DNA of 64,000 nt, taken from the NCBI GenBank assembly GCA_025060595.1, contig JANXBX010000007.1, positions 37,785 to 101,784 of the forward strand. The letters are read 5' to 3'. Positions 28,014 to 37,179 of the stretch are shown in pieces. The position numbers and the translations under genes are program-made. Origin of the DNA: Synergistota bacterium. Its GTDB lineage: Bacteria > Synergistota > GBS-1. The notes beneath the pieces are model-generated. The model was not told the origin of the DNA, did not search any database, and was given only the letters and a program-made list of their open reading frames with translations. Within the stretch, counting starts at the first letter, position 1, and each line of letters starts with the position of its first letter.

Positions 28014-29855
28014 TTAAAGCTTTCTAACTATATCATCTATACTTATAGAGCCAAGCCTCATAGCATCAGCTAGGTCTGACAATAATTCTCTTGGACTCTT
28101 AACTCCTTTTTCCGCCTTTAGTATGGGACTAAACCTCCTAGCTTTTCCATCCATAACCTTATAAGTTCCCTCATTTTCAAGCCAGCTCTTACCTGGTATA
28201 ACTACATCAGAAAGCTTCATTATAGCATCTATATAAGCACTGTGGAGAACGATAGTCTCATAACCCTTCTCAGCTATGGATGCTGGTGAATAACTTGAAT
28301 CTATATCTCCAAGGAAAAGGAAAAGAAGCTTTTTGCTTTTACCAGCACTATCAGCCAAATCAGGACTTATTCCTAATTCCCAAGCAGCTAAGCTATTACC
28401 CGTAGGAGTTAATATCATAACTTTAACATTGAGCTCCTCAGCGAGCTTAAGCCATGGTTCTATAGCCTCTTTATTACTTAACAAGCTGGCCCCCTCTAAA
28501 ACTATAATCGAGTTAGACATCGACTTTATCTTATTCTTATAATCATTGGCAAGAGATCCTTCACTTCCCTCTGCTACCCTTCTTACCTCTTTAGCCCATC
28601 TATCTATCTTACTTTCAATAGAGGAAATTACTACTAGCTCCGCGCCTCTGTTTCTAACGGCTCTCCTTATATAGGAACCTACTACACTATGCTCCTTAAC
28701 TATATCTCCTCCTATAAGAAGAATTAGATCAGCATTAAGTACGTCCTCATATGTACCTTTAGAAAGCTTAAAAGAAGATAAGTTTCTATATACATTACCG
28801 TCAAAAGTGTCTATATCTTTCACCCCTATCCTAGACGCAAACTCTTTAATATAAGCTAAATCCTCCGCTGGTAGAAAAGAAGAGGTCCTAAAGGCAATTT
28901 GATCAGGAGAATAAGCTTTTAGAAGCTGAACAACTCTATTCAGGGCCTCTTCGTATGTGGCCTCTACAAACCTACCTTTAGAATCCCTAAGAAGAGGAGT
29001 AGAAATTCTGTTTCTAGATTCCATAAGAGGTCCATATCTCCCTTTCTCGCAAAGCTGTCCCCCATCCAAGCTTCCCTTAACCAAGCCATTTCCTTCTATT
29101 TCAACGATATTGTTGTATCTTACGTAATTAGTAGTTTCACAACCTATACCACATATAGGACAAAAGGTTTCTATTCTCTCACAGAGGCTCCTTCTGCTCT
29201 TATAACCTCCAAACTTGCTAAAAATGGCACCAGCTGGACAAACCTGCATACAGGCCCCACAAGATATACAGCTTGATTTCCCCTTGCTTAAACCTGTGTC
29301 CACAGCTATCAAAGCTTTAGAGCCTCTAAAGCTAAAGTCAAGCGTCGAGTTAGCCACAATTTCTGAACAGACCCTAACACACCTGCCGCAAAGTATGCAA
29401 CGGTTATGATCAGTAACCATCACTGGAGAGCTTGTATCCACTGGATACTTATCTACATAGACAGGGAATGGGAAGTGCTCTATTTGAACCTCATAAGCCC
29501 TCTTCTGAAGTTCACAATCCGTATCTTCGTATTTTCCACTTTTTTCACAGAACATACAAAAGTGGTTTCTCTCCGTCATTATAAGATTCATCACAAACTT
29601 ACGAGCTTCCTTAACTCTATCGGTATCTGTGTATACCTCCATTCCATCAGCTACAGGAGTAGTGCAGCTTGTTAGAAGCCTTGGAGAACCTTTAACCTCT
29701 ACAACACAAAGCCTACAACCTCCATGAGGAGTCAAACCATCATGATAACATAAGGTTGGAATTCTAAAGCCAGCTTTTCTAGCAGCTTCAAGAATCGTCA
29801 TTCCTTCTGTTGCAACAACATCTTTTCCGTTTATCTTCAGCTTTACCTCTTTCAC
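28014..29855 (-). CDS. hydA: NuoG-like iron-sulfur subunit of the hydrogenase (HydA)
   Basis: About 613 residues. Plant-type [2Fe-2S] domain (about 1-85: CYHDG, GGCRLC), His-Cys [4Fe-4S] site (HFCMFC…C), two ferredoxin [4Fe-4S] sites (CILCGRCVRVC, CISCGACMQVCP). A molybdopterin-family Fe4S4 motif CPICGIGC and the body of a molybdopterin-oxidoreductase-like domain to the end complete it. It is more like Complex I NuoG than the short HoxU. No H-cluster domain is present, so this is not an [FeFe] enzyme. GTG 29855 is preferred, with AGGAGG about 11 nt upstream; GTG 29867 abuts the Shine-Dalgarno. Confidence 0.9.
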   Translation of the reverse strand: MKEVKLKINGKDVVATEGMTILEAARKAGFRIPTLCYHDGLTPHGGCRLCVVEVKGSPRLLTSCTTPVADGMEVYTDTDRVKEARKFVMNLIMTERNHFCMFCEKSGKYEDTDCELQKRAYEVQIEHFPFPVYVDKYPVDTSSPVMVTDHNRCILCGRCVRVCSEIVANSTLDFSFRGSKALIAVDTGLSKGKSSCISCGACMQVCPAGAIFSKFGGYKSRRSLCERIETFCPICGIGCETTNYVRYNNIVEIEGNGLVKGSLDGGQLCEKGRYGPLMESRNRISTPLLRDSKGRFVEATYEEALNRVVQLLKAYSPDQIAFRTSSFLPAEDLAYIKEFASRIGVKDIDTFDGNVYRNLSSFKLSKGTYEDVLNADLILLIGGDIVKEHSVVGSYIRRAVRNRGAELVVISSIESKIDRWAKEVRRVAEGSEGSLANDYKNKIKSMSNSIIVLEGASLLSNKEAIEPWLKLAEELNVKVMILTPTGNSLAAWELGISPDLADSAGKSKKLLFLFLGDIDSSYSPASIAEKGYETIVLHSAYIDAIMKLSDVVIPGKSWLENEGTYKVMDGKARRFSPILKAEKGVKSPRELLSDLADAMRLGSISIDDIVRKL

Positions 29856-29870
29856 AGTATAAAACACCTC

Positions 29871-31442
29871 CTAAGATATTAATTCACTCTTGAAGAACTT
29901 AACAGCACTTGATAAAGGAAGGATAACTGACTGACCTAAGGCACATAGTGCCGTATCAGCCATTTTATCTGAAATTTCCATCATTTCTTTAAAATCCTTT
30001 TCGCTACCCTTACTCACCGCTATCCTCTCCATCTTTTCATAAAGCTTACTAATTCCTACCCTACAGGGTACACATTTTCCACAACTCTCATGCTTAAAGA
30101 AGAATATAACATTTTTGAGCATATCAACTATAGAAGTAGCTTCGTCAAAAACTAAGATAGCTCCTGAACCTAAAACCCCACCATACTCTTTCAATCCCTC
30201 ATAAGAAAGCGGGATATCAAGGGCATCTCTGCCTAAAAAGGCGCCGGCAGCCCCACCTATAAGAGCAGCCTTAAACTGCCGGTTGTTTCTAATGCCCTTG
30301 GCAAAGTCAAATATTACCTCCTTCAAAGTAGTCCCCATTTCCACCTCTATCAGCCCTGGTTCATTTACATGCCCAAGTATTGTATAAACCTTAGTACCTG
30401 GAGACTCTCTCGTTCCTATACTTCTAAACCAACTTGCCCCATTTAATATTATAGGTGGAACATTAGCAAGTGTTTCAACATTATTTACTACTGTAGGATA
30501 ACCCCATAATCCCTTGACACCAGGATAATACGGAGGTTTGGGCCTTGGGTTTCCTCTTTTACCTTCTATAGATTCTATTAAAGCTGTTTCCTCTCCACAC
30601 ACATAAGCCCCTGCTCCTTTCTTAATCTCCACATGAAAAGAAAAACCCGTCTCCAGAATATTATCTCCCAATAAACCCATCTTATAAGCATCCTCTATAG
30701 CCTTACCTATTCTTCTTATAGAAAGCTCATACTCTCCTCTTATATATAAGTAACCCCTTTTAGCTCCAACTGCATAACCTGCTATTATCATTCCCTCAAG
30801 AACTTTATGAGGATCCCCTTCAAGTATAAGCCTATCCTTAAACGTACCCGGTTCTCCTTCATCCGCGTTACATACCACAAACTTCTGAGAGGCTTTAACA
30901 TCAGCGGTAATTCTCCACTTTCTACCTGTAGGAAAACCTGCTCCCCCTCTACCTCTTAAACCGGAATTTTCTATTTCATTTATAACCCATTCAGGAGAAG
31001 ACTCTAAAGCTTTAGCTAAAGCTTCATAACCCCCAGTGGCTATGTATTCTTCTATACTGTCTGGATTTATAACCCCCGCATTCTGTAAAACAACTCTCTT
31101 CTGCCTGGCTAATTTTTTAGGAGCTTCACCTCTTGCTAGAATTTCGGCTATCTGGGGTTCAAGCATCAATCTTTTAACAAATCTACCCTTAAGAAGATGC
31201 TCCTCCACTATTTGAGGCACATCTTCAAGCTTTACATTGACATAGTAGACACCTTCAGGATAAACAAGCAAAACGACACCCCTACCTGTTATACCAAGGC
31301 TTCCCGTCTCAAGGACCCTAACCTCATCTTCAAGCCCTCGTTTCTTGATTTCTTCCTCGAGCTTCCTTTGGACCTCTCTTGCTCCAGCCAAAACAGCTCC
31401 CGCATCTATACCAACCAAAACATGGGCTCTCTCTATCCTCAT
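29871..31442 (-). CDS. NuoF-like subunit lacking N-terminal [2Fe-2S] cysteines
   Basis: 523 residues. The Complex I 51-kDa FMN/NADH domain (RGRGGAGFPTGRKW, NADEGEPGTFKDR, GAGAYVCGEETAL), SLBB, and C-terminal [4Fe-4S] site ESCGKCVPCRVG are intact. The N-terminal thioredoxin-like domain aligns with that of the neighbouring NuoF (31956-33749), but every cluster cysteine is replaced (VLVGIDAGAVLAG, TGSLGITGRG). The C-terminal 2x[4Fe-4S] ferredoxin domain of the neighbour is also absent. It keeps NADH/FMN chemistry but not the full bifurcating cluster set. Adjacent to its own NuoE and to hydA. Confidence 0.9.
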   Translation of the reverse strand: MRIERAHVLVGIDAGAVLAGAREVQRKLEEEIKKRGLEDEVRVLETGSLGITGRGVVLLVYPEGVYYVNVKLEDVPQIVEEHLLKGRFVKRLMLEPQIAEILARGEAPKKLARQKRVVLQNAGVINPDSIEEYIATGGYEALAKALESSPEWVINEIENSGLRGRGGAGFPTGRKWRITADVKASQKFVVCNADEGEPGTFKDRLILEGDPHKVLEGMIIAGYAVGAKRGYLYIRGEYELSIRRIGKAIEDAYKMGLLGDNILETGFSFHVEIKKGAGAYVCGEETALIESIEGKRGNPRPKPPYYPGVKGLWGYPTVVNNVETLANVPPIILNGASWFRSIGTRESPGTKVYTILGHVNEPGLIEVEMGTTLKEVIFDFAKGIRNNRQFKAALIGGAAGAFLGRDALDIPLSYEGLKEYGGVLGSGAILVFDEATSIVDMLKNVIFFFKHESCGKCVPCRVGISKLYEKMERIAVSKGSEKDFKEMMEISDKMADTALCALGQSVILPLSSAVKFFKSELIS

Positions 31443-31444
31443 TC

Positions 31445-31900
31445 CTATCCTCCCCTTCTATACTCATTAATAATGTCTCTAACTCTAGCCGGGGTTAAAT
31501 TTCCATAAGCTATCTCGTCTATCATCATGGCTGGAGCTACACCGCATATTCCAAGACAGCTTGATATCTCCAAGGTGAATAGCCCATCTTTTGTGGTATC
31601 CCCCACGTCCACACCAAGTTCTTCTTTTAAGGCTTCTAAAATACTCTCTCCTCCTAGCAAATGACAAGCAGGTGAAACACACACCCTTATTACATGTTTT
31701 CCTCTAGGCTTTACAGAAAACATCGTATAAAACGTCGCTGTACCATACACCTCTGCAGGTGTTATTCCGACATATTTAGCAATCATCTCTATATCCTCAC
31801 TAGATAAGCTATTATTGGGAGAAGTTTCTTGAACAGCGTGAAGAATATCTAATAAATTTTCTCTCCTCGGCTCAAACTTACTCAACACATCCTTCACCAT
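31445..31900 (-). CDS. NuoE-like [2Fe-2S] subunit (second copy)
   Basis: 151 residues, thioredoxin-like [2Fe-2S] protein. N-terminal helical bundle, then cluster cysteines in VSPACHLLGG and SSCLGICGVAP. Equivalent to the 24-kDa subunit of Complex I and HydC. Stops 2 nt before the NuoF-like gene at 29871-31442, its probable partner. Preceded by the largest gap in the operon (55 nt), where an internal promoter cannot be excluded. Confidence 0.92.
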   Translation of the reverse strand: MVKDVLSKFEPRRENLLDILHAVQETSPNNSLSSEDIEMIAKYVGITPAEVYGTATFYTMFSVKPRGKHVIRVCVSPACHLLGGESILEALKEELGVDVGDTTKDGLFTLEISSCLGICGVAPAMMIDEIAYGNLTPARVRDIINEYRRGG

Positions 31901-31955
31901 GGAATTTTACTCCCCCTCCCTTGACTATAGCTTTACTCATCCCATCCTTGCTTCC

Positions 31956-33749
31956 CTAATCAATTATAACGGCATTCACGGGACAAACCTTCTTGCACTC
32001 TCCACATTTTACACAAATTTCCGAATTTATAAAATGAGGCTTTCTTATAGCTCCACTTATAGCTTTAACTGGACATACTTTAGCACATCTACCACACCCT
32101 ATACATTTTTCCACTAAAATAAGATACTTGATTAGAGAGACACAGACCTTAGCTGGGCACTTCTTTTGTATAACGTGAGCCTCGTACTCCTCTCTAAAGT
32201 ATCTAACGGTGCTTAATACAGGATTAGGCGCTGTTTGTCCTAAACCACATAGAGAAGCTTGTTGAACCCAATTTCCAAGTCTCTCCAACTCATTAATATC
32301 CTCCATCTTGCCTGCTCCCTGGGTTATCCTTTCAAGAATCTCTAACATTCTCTTGGTCCCTACTCTACAAGGAATACACTTTCCACAAGATTCAAGCTGA
32401 CAAAACTCCAAGAAATATCGTGCTAACTCGACCATACATGTGTTTTCATCAAGGATTATTAGTCCACCAGATCCAACAATAGCCCCTGCTTCCTTCACAG
32501 ACTCATAAGTTAAGGGAAGATCTAAGTGACGCTCAGTTAAACATCCACCAGAGGGTCCTCCTATCTGCGCAGCTTTAAACTTTCCATCGTTTATGATTCC
32601 TCCACCAATATCAAACACAACCTCTCGCAAGGTTATTCCCATTGGTACTTCTATCAATCCCGTATTTTTCACCTTTCCCGATAGAGCAAAAACCTTCGTT
32701 CCCGAGGAACTATCGGTACCAAAGCTTCTAAACCACTCAGGACCATTAAGTATTATATGCCTTACGTTAGCATACGTTTCTACATTGTTTATCAAGGTTG
32801 GCTTACCCCAAAGCCCATGCGTAGCTGGAAAAGGAGGTTTAGACCTTGGCATTCCCCTTCTACCCTCTATAGAGGCAAGAAGAGCTGTCTCCTCACCACA
32901 AACAAAGGCGCCAGCACCTATTCTCAACTCTACATCAAAGGAGAAACCCGTATCAAGAATATTCTTACCTAAGAATCCGTATTTCCTTGCCTGCTCCATA
33001 GCTATCTGCAACCTTTTTATTGCTAATGGATATTCAGCTCTAACGTAAATATAACCTTGCTTTGATCCTACAGCATAGGCTGCTATAAGCATACCCTCTA
33101 AAACAGCATGAGGGTCTCCCTCTAAAATAGCTCTGTCCATAAAGGCTCCAGGATCTCCCTCATCCCCATTGCAAACAACATACTTTGGCTCCCCTTTTGC
33201 TGATCTAACAAACCTCCACTTTAATCCCGTTGGAAAACCTGCACCTCCTCTTCCCCTAAGGTTGGACTTTTCCATCATAGATATAACCTCATCAGGCGTC
33301 ATTCTCTCAAGTACCCTAGCTAAAGCCTCGTACCCGTTTGCAGCTATGTACTCCTCTATATTCTCCGGATCGATAACACCACAGTTAGCAAGTACTATCT
33401 TCTCTTGCTTTGCAAAAAACGGGATTTCCTCTTTGCTAACCCTTACGGCAGCTTCATCCTTAGCCAAAAGCTCCTTTACAACTCTACCCTTTAGCAGATG
33501 CTCCTCTACTATAAGATCTACATCGCTTAAACCAACTTTCTGATAAAATGCACCTTCCGGGTAGACCAGAACAATGGGACCTCTCTCACACGGTCCCATA
33601 CAACCAGTACCTATTATTCTAACTTCAACATCCAGCTCTTTCTCTTTTATTTTCTCCTCTAATCTCTTCTTAACAAGCTCGCTACCTGCAGATACACAGC
33701 CCGCTCCCATGCAAACCAAAACGTGAGCTCTTTGAATCAAAACCATCAC
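31956..33749 (-). CDS. hydB: NuoF-like HydB, complete bifurcating-type subunit
   Basis: 597 residues. N-terminal thioredoxin-like [2Fe-2S] domain with all cysteines (CMGAGC, GTGCMGPC), FMN/NADH domain (RGRGGAGFPTGLKW, GDEGDPGAFMDR, GAGAFVCGEETAL), SLBB, ESCGKCIPCRVG [4Fe-4S], then a C-terminal ferredoxin domain with two [4Fe-4S] motifs (CIGCGRCAKVCP, CVKCGECKKVCP). This is the domain set of HydB in flavin-based bifurcating hydrogenases. The NADH and ferredoxin electron branches would meet at its FMN. ATG at 33746 is an alternative start. Confidence 0.93.
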   Translation of the reverse strand: MMVLIQRAHVLVCMGAGCVSAGSELVKKRLEEKIKEKELDVEVRIIGTGCMGPCERGPIVLVYPEGAFYQKVGLSDVDLIVEEHLLKGRVVKELLAKDEAAVRVSKEEIPFFAKQEKIVLANCGVIDPENIEEYIAANGYEALARVLERMTPDEVISMMEKSNLRGRGGAGFPTGLKWRFVRSAKGEPKYVVCNGDEGDPGAFMDRAILEGDPHAVLEGMLIAAYAVGSKQGYIYVRAEYPLAIKRLQIAMEQARKYGFLGKNILDTGFSFDVELRIGAGAFVCGEETALLASIEGRRGMPRSKPPFPATHGLWGKPTLINNVETYANVRHIILNGPEWFRSFGTDSSSGTKVFALSGKVKNTGLIEVPMGITLREVVFDIGGGIINDGKFKAAQIGGPSGGCLTERHLDLPLTYESVKEAGAIVGSGGLIILDENTCMVELARYFLEFCQLESCGKCIPCRVGTKRMLEILERITQGAGKMEDINELERLGNWVQQASLCGLGQTAPNPVLSTVRYFREEYEAHVIQKKCPAKVCVSLIKYLILVEKCIGCGRCAKVCPVKAISGAIRKPHFINSEICVKCGECKKVCPVNAVIID

Positions 33750-33773
33750 TCCCCCACACTAAGGTATCAGAAC

Positions 33774-34124
33774 TTATACAACATATTCAGAAACTATTCT
33801 GCCATTTATAACATGTTCAACAACTATTCTTCTCGCTACTTCAGGAGTAACTCTACCGTAAGTTATAGAAGCCTCTGGAGTAATAACTTCCACAAGAGGC
33901 TCTGCTGATGCCAAACCTTTCTCGCCAGTTTGCAAAACAATAACATCCTTCAATCCTCTTTTTGATATCTCGTCCAAAAATGCCTTTAATACCTCCCTTG
34001 CCCCAGCAGCTATACCTGACGTCCCCATACTCACGATTATCTTTACTTTAGGTTCTATGCTTTCCCTTAGCTTAAGCTCCTCCTGCACCTTTTCCCTCAA
34101 CTTCCTAAGTTCCTCTATCTTCAT
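33774..34124 (-). CDS. Thioredoxin-like ferredoxin-fold protein with no cysteines
   Basis: 116 residues, family of the stand-alone (2Fe-2S) ferredoxin found in HydABC clusters. The fold is recognisable (IIVSMGTSGIAAGAREV, LQTGEKGLASAEPLVEV, YGRVTPE). The cysteines expected in MGTCG and TGCxGLC are Ser, Glu and Ala, and the whole protein contains no Cys. It therefore cannot hold an iron-sulfur cluster and is probably a structural or regulatory subunit. Lies between the ATPase gene (0 nt) and hydB (24 nt). Confidence 0.82.
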   Translation of the reverse strand: MKIEELRKLREKVQEELKLRESIEPKVKIIVSMGTSGIAAGAREVLKAFLDEISKRGLKDVIVLQTGEKGLASAEPLVEVITPEASITYGRVTPEVARRIVVEHVINGRIVSEYVV

Positions 34125-34676
34125 CTATATACCTCCTTTCAAAATAGCATTTATCTCCCTCTCTATATCTTCCTTTACAAATCTTATAACCTCTGGGTGA
34201 AAAAGGGCTTCCTTTCCAAGAACTTCCTTTATTTCCCTCGTATCGATTTTAAACTCTCCATAATCAGTTTTAACATATATAAAGAAATCTATATCAGCAT
34301 GACCAGCTATTATAGTAAGTATTGTAGATGATAAATCACCTAATGGAGGTCGATCTATATGATTAAGCTTCATCTGAACAGTAACCTTCGTACCTTTACC
34401 TTTCTCGCTATCAATAGTCAAAGAGCCCCCACAGCCTTCCGCAACCTGAGCAAATATGGGCAATCCCAAACCCACCCTTTTCCCAGATTTAGATGTATAA
34501 AATGGATCTAATGCTTTTACCGCCTCATCTTTTTCCATTCCCTTACCGTTATCTTCTATAACTATCTTTAAGACATCGTTCTTCTCGCTAACTTCTAATA
34601 GTATCTTAATAATTGAAGCACCTGCACTTACTGAATTTTCAACTATATCTAATATATTTAAAGAAAGTTCCTCCAT
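34125..34676 (-). CDS. GHKL (HATPase_c) protein of the hydrogenase accessory block
   Basis: 183 residues. Histidine-kinase-type ATPase fold: N-box (LDIVENSVSAGAS), G1 (EDNGKGM), G2 (GKRVGLGLPI), GKGTKVTV. No phospho-acceptor His or sensor domain, so not a classic sensor kinase; related to anti-sigma/serine-kinase types. Such genes commonly sit with hydC/hydB, function unknown. Its ATG overlaps the NuoE stop (TAATG). Confidence 0.85.
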   Translation of the reverse strand: MEELSLNILDIVENSVSAGASIIKILLEVSEKNDVLKIVIEDNGKGMEKDEAVKALDPFYTSKSGKRVGLGLPIFAQVAEGCGGSLTIDSEKGKGTKVTVQMKLNHIDRPPLGDLSSTILTIIAGHADIDFFIYVKTDYGEFKIDTREIKEVLGKEALFHPEVIRFVKEDIEREINAILKGGI

Positions 34677-35149
34677 TATCCACCATATTTAGAAATTATA
34701 TTTCTCACACTCTCAGGAGTAACCCTACCATGTATATCCTCATTAACCATAAGTACTGGAGCCAATCCGCAGCAACCAAAACATCTAGCTATATCTAGCG
34801 TGAACATACCATCAGGTGTTGTATGTCCTACCTTTATACCCAAAACCTTCTCAAGCTCCTTGACTATTTCTGGAGCTCCTCTAACATGGCATGCCGTACC
34901 TTCACATACGGTTATTATGTATTTTCCAACAGGCTCTCTTCTGAAAAAGTTATAAAAGGTCACAACACCATAAACAGTACTCTCCGGAATTCCAAGCTTC
35001 TCCGCCACAAGCTTTTGAACCTCCTCTGGAAGATAACCGATCTCTAGCTGAATAGAGTGAAGAGCACCTATAAGCGAAGACTGTCCCTTAGGAAAGCGAT
35101 TTAAAATCTTTTCAACTTTTTCAAGCTTTTCCTTTGATAATTTTACCAT
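34676..35149 (-). CDS. hydC: NuoE-like HydC, [2Fe-2S] subunit
   Basis: 157 residues. Helical N-terminus (FPKGQSSLIGALHSIQ), thioredoxin-like domain with cluster cysteines in CEGTACHVRG and ARCFGCCGLAP. Probable partner of hydB (31956-33749). Overlaps the PHP gene by 7 nt and the ATPase gene by 1 nt. Confidence 0.92.
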   Translation of the reverse strand: MVKLSKEKLEKVEKILNRFPKGQSSLIGALHSIQLEIGYLPEEVQKLVAEKLGIPESTVYGVVTFYNFFRREPVGKYIITVCEGTACHVRGAPEIVKELEKVLGIKVGHTTPDGMFTLDIARCFGCCGLAPVLMVNEDIHGRVTPESVRNIISKYGG

Positions 35150-35877
35150 ATTTTAACCCTCCTTTTATCTTGAATCGCTTCAATCAAATTGTAGGGATCA
35201 AGCCTGTCCAGACAAACAAGGGTTCTCCCTTTTCCAATAGAATCTAAAAAATGAGCATCAGAAGAAACTATAATAACGTGCTCGCTGAACTCTGGATGCT
35301 CCGAGAGAAATGAAGAAATATCCGTGGAGTGACCTATTTCTAATATCTTGAAGGGGAAATCCTGAGGAACAAAACCCAACACGGGGATTATCCCACAGAA
35401 CTCACGATTAACATGAGCTGGATAAGCTATACCTCTTAACTCCCTTGTCTTTTGAACAACATCCTCAATAGAAACCCTAGCAGAAATCTGAAGCAACCTC
35501 TTATCTATTTCAATAACATTATCCTCCTCATCCACAACCACTTGAACTCCAAATATCTCCTCATTGTTTATTAAGTTAGGTATATATTCTTTAAGCCATT
35601 CCTCAAAGCTCAGAACCATTTCCTCTGTTGGGAAAAGGGAGACAAGATGTACCTCCTCTTGCGTCTGCACTTCTATACCTGGTATGACCAAGATATTTTC
35701 CCTTTGACCAGCTCTAATGCATGCTCCGACATTCTTAGCACTATTATGATCCGTTATGGCTAAAACTTCAACCCCAACCTCTTTCGCTTTAAGGATAATA
35801 TTCCTGGGAGTCATCTCCCAGTCAGCACAAGCTGAAAGCACGGTATGTATATGAAGCTCTGCTTTAAACCATTTCAT
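35143..35877 (-). CDS. PHP-domain metal-dependent phosphoesterase
   Basis: 244 residues. Metal ligands are intact: HIHT near the N-terminus, TDHN, the Glu in GIEV, AYPAHV, and SDAHF near the C-terminus. Related to YciV/TrpH-type phosphoesterases and the PHP domain of polymerases. PHP genes recur in HydABC-type loci between DRTGG and NuoE genes; the substrate is unknown and a nucleotide-signal role is speculative. Confidence 0.88.
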   Translation of the reverse strand: MKWFKAELHIHTVLSACADWEMTPRNIILKAKEVGVEVLAITDHNSAKNVGACIRAGQRENILVIPGIEVQTQEEVHLVSLFPTEEMVLSFEEWLKEYIPNLINNEEIFGVQVVVDEEDNVIEIDKRLLQISARVSIEDVVQKTRELRGIAYPAHVNREFCGIIPVLGFVPQDFPFKILEIGHSTDISSFLSEHPEFSEHVIIVSSDAHFLDSIGKGRTLVCLDRLDPYNLIEAIQDKRRVKIW

Positions 35878-35893
35878 ATTATAACACTCTAGC

Positions 35894-36229
35894 TCACTTT
35901 AATCCAGCCTTAAATAAGATTCCAGAGGTTCTAAAGGAATTTTCCTTAGTCCTTATGATAGCCACACCTTCTTGCTTTGCCTTCTCAACAACCTTAGGAT
36001 CCACACTTTTATTCTCGCATATTATTATAGCCTTTATACCTACTAAGACGGCTACAGCAACCACATTCAAGTGGCTTTGTATAGTTACCCACACAGAGTC
36101 TGCTTTAGCTTTGCCTATAACTTCGCTTAAAAGATCGCTCGTATAACCGTAAGTCACCTCTTCATCCATGTTAAGCTCACCAGTCAAAACCTCACAATCC
36201 AAAATATCAACTATCTCCCTTATCTTCAA
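35894..36229 (-). CDS. DRTGG-domain protein (copy 1)
   Basis: 111 residues, a single DRTGG-type domain of the kind attached to CBS domains in pyrophosphatases and PTA. Begins MKIREIVDILDCEV and has a YGYTSDLLSEVIG segment. Presumed ligand binding (adenosine nucleotides). The canonical DRTGG letters are not conserved. Overlaps the CBS-ATPase gene by 4 nt. Confidence 0.8.
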   Translation of the reverse strand: MKIREIVDILDCEVLTGELNMDEEVTYGYTSDLLSEVIGKAKADSVWVTIQSHLNVVAVAVLVGIKAIIICENKSVDPKVVEKAKQEGVAIIRTKENSFRTSGILFKAGLK

Positions 36230-37179
36230 GACTCTCCCTCCCTAATATTAAAGACCATTTCCACTTTAGTCCCCTTTCCTACCTGAGATAGAATTATTAA
36301 TCTATCAGCTACTCTTCTCATGTTAGGCAAGCCCATCCCTGCACCAAAGCCGAACTCCCTTATATAATCCGGTGCTGTTGTATAACCCTCTTTCATTGCT
36401 AGATCTACATCTTCTATACCAGGTCCCCAATCCCTAACTAACACTACAACGCTATTTTCATCAAAAAATGCAAGAATTAGTCCCTTTCCACCAGCATGAA
36501 TAACTACATTTACTTCAGCTTCATAAGTTCCAACACTAACTCTTCTAATGAACGGTTTAGGATAGTTCCTTTTCTCTAAAACCTTCTTTAAAAAAGTTGT
36601 TCCCTCACCAGCTTCCATTATCGAACTTGTGTTTATCTCATATTTGAAAGAAGCCCTATTTTCTATAAACTCTTCTCCAGTTAGTATAGACACCTCTTTG
36701 CTTAAAAAAGCCTCTCTTCTTTTATCGTGAATGTATATTGAATGAAGACGTCTTAAAATAGCTCTCAAAATATCGTGTTTAGTTATTAAACCGACAAGCT
36801 TCCCCTTCTTGTCTATTACAGGATATCTACCATACTTATATTTCTCAAAGGTTTCCACCACTTTCTCAAACGTATCATTAGGCTCAAGATAGATTATCTT
36901 ATCTAAAGGTGTCATATATTCTCCTACTTTCTTATTTATCACACCCTCTTCAAGAGCTCTTATTATTCTTTCTGTACTAACTAAACCAACAAGCTTACCT
37001 TCACCATCCACGATAGGAATTCCCGAAATTCTTTTATCCCGCATAATCACCCTCGCTTCCGAAAGCTTATTCTCAGGCGTTAAAGTTATCAAATCCTTCT
37101 TCATTATTTCATCAGCGGTCATAAAGCTGAATATCCTTTTGTATTCGCTTAAATAATTCAAAATGTCAAGCTCGCTCAT
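36226..37179 (-). CDS. CBS-pair + HATPase (anti-sigma-type) fusion protein
   Basis: 317 residues. Two CBS domains (about 20-145: FMTADEIMKKDLITL, GISGIPIVDGEGKLVGLVS, GRYPVIDKKGKLVGLIT). A linker and a C-terminal HATPase_c region with RDWGPGIEDVD and FGFGAGMGLPNM (about 250-290) follow. CBS pairs sense AMP/ATP/NAD-type ligands, so this is an energy-state sensor candidate for the hydrogenase unit. Flanked on both sides by DRTGG proteins with 4-nt overlaps. Confidence 0.87.
   Translation of the reverse strand: MSELDILNYLSEYKRIFSFMTADEIMKKDLITLTPENKLSEARVIMRDKRISGIPIVDGEGKLVGLVSTERIIRALEEGVINKKVGEYMTPLDKIIYLEPNDTFEKVVETFEKYKYGRYPVIDKKGKLVGLITKHDILRAILRRLHSIYIHDKRREAFLSKEVSILTGEEFIENRASFKYEINTSSIMEAGEGTTFLKKVLEKRNYPKPFIRRVSVGTYEAEVNVVIHAGGKGLILAFFDENSVVVLVRDWGPGIEDVDLAMKEGYTTAPDYIREFGFGAGMGLPNMRRVADRLIILSQVGKGTKVEMVFNIREGES

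Noticed and set aside
28014-29867. [FeFe]-hydrogenase HydA
   Set aside because: The iron-sulfur N-terminus is shared, but the C-terminal half is molybdopterin-oxidoreductase-like and the H-cluster cysteine motifs are missing; catalysis resides in the NiFe subunits.
32593-33048. 151-residue open frame on the plus strand inside hydB
   Set aside because: Antisense shadow of a strongly conserved NuoF gene; low-complexity Ser/Pro-rich translation and no family match.
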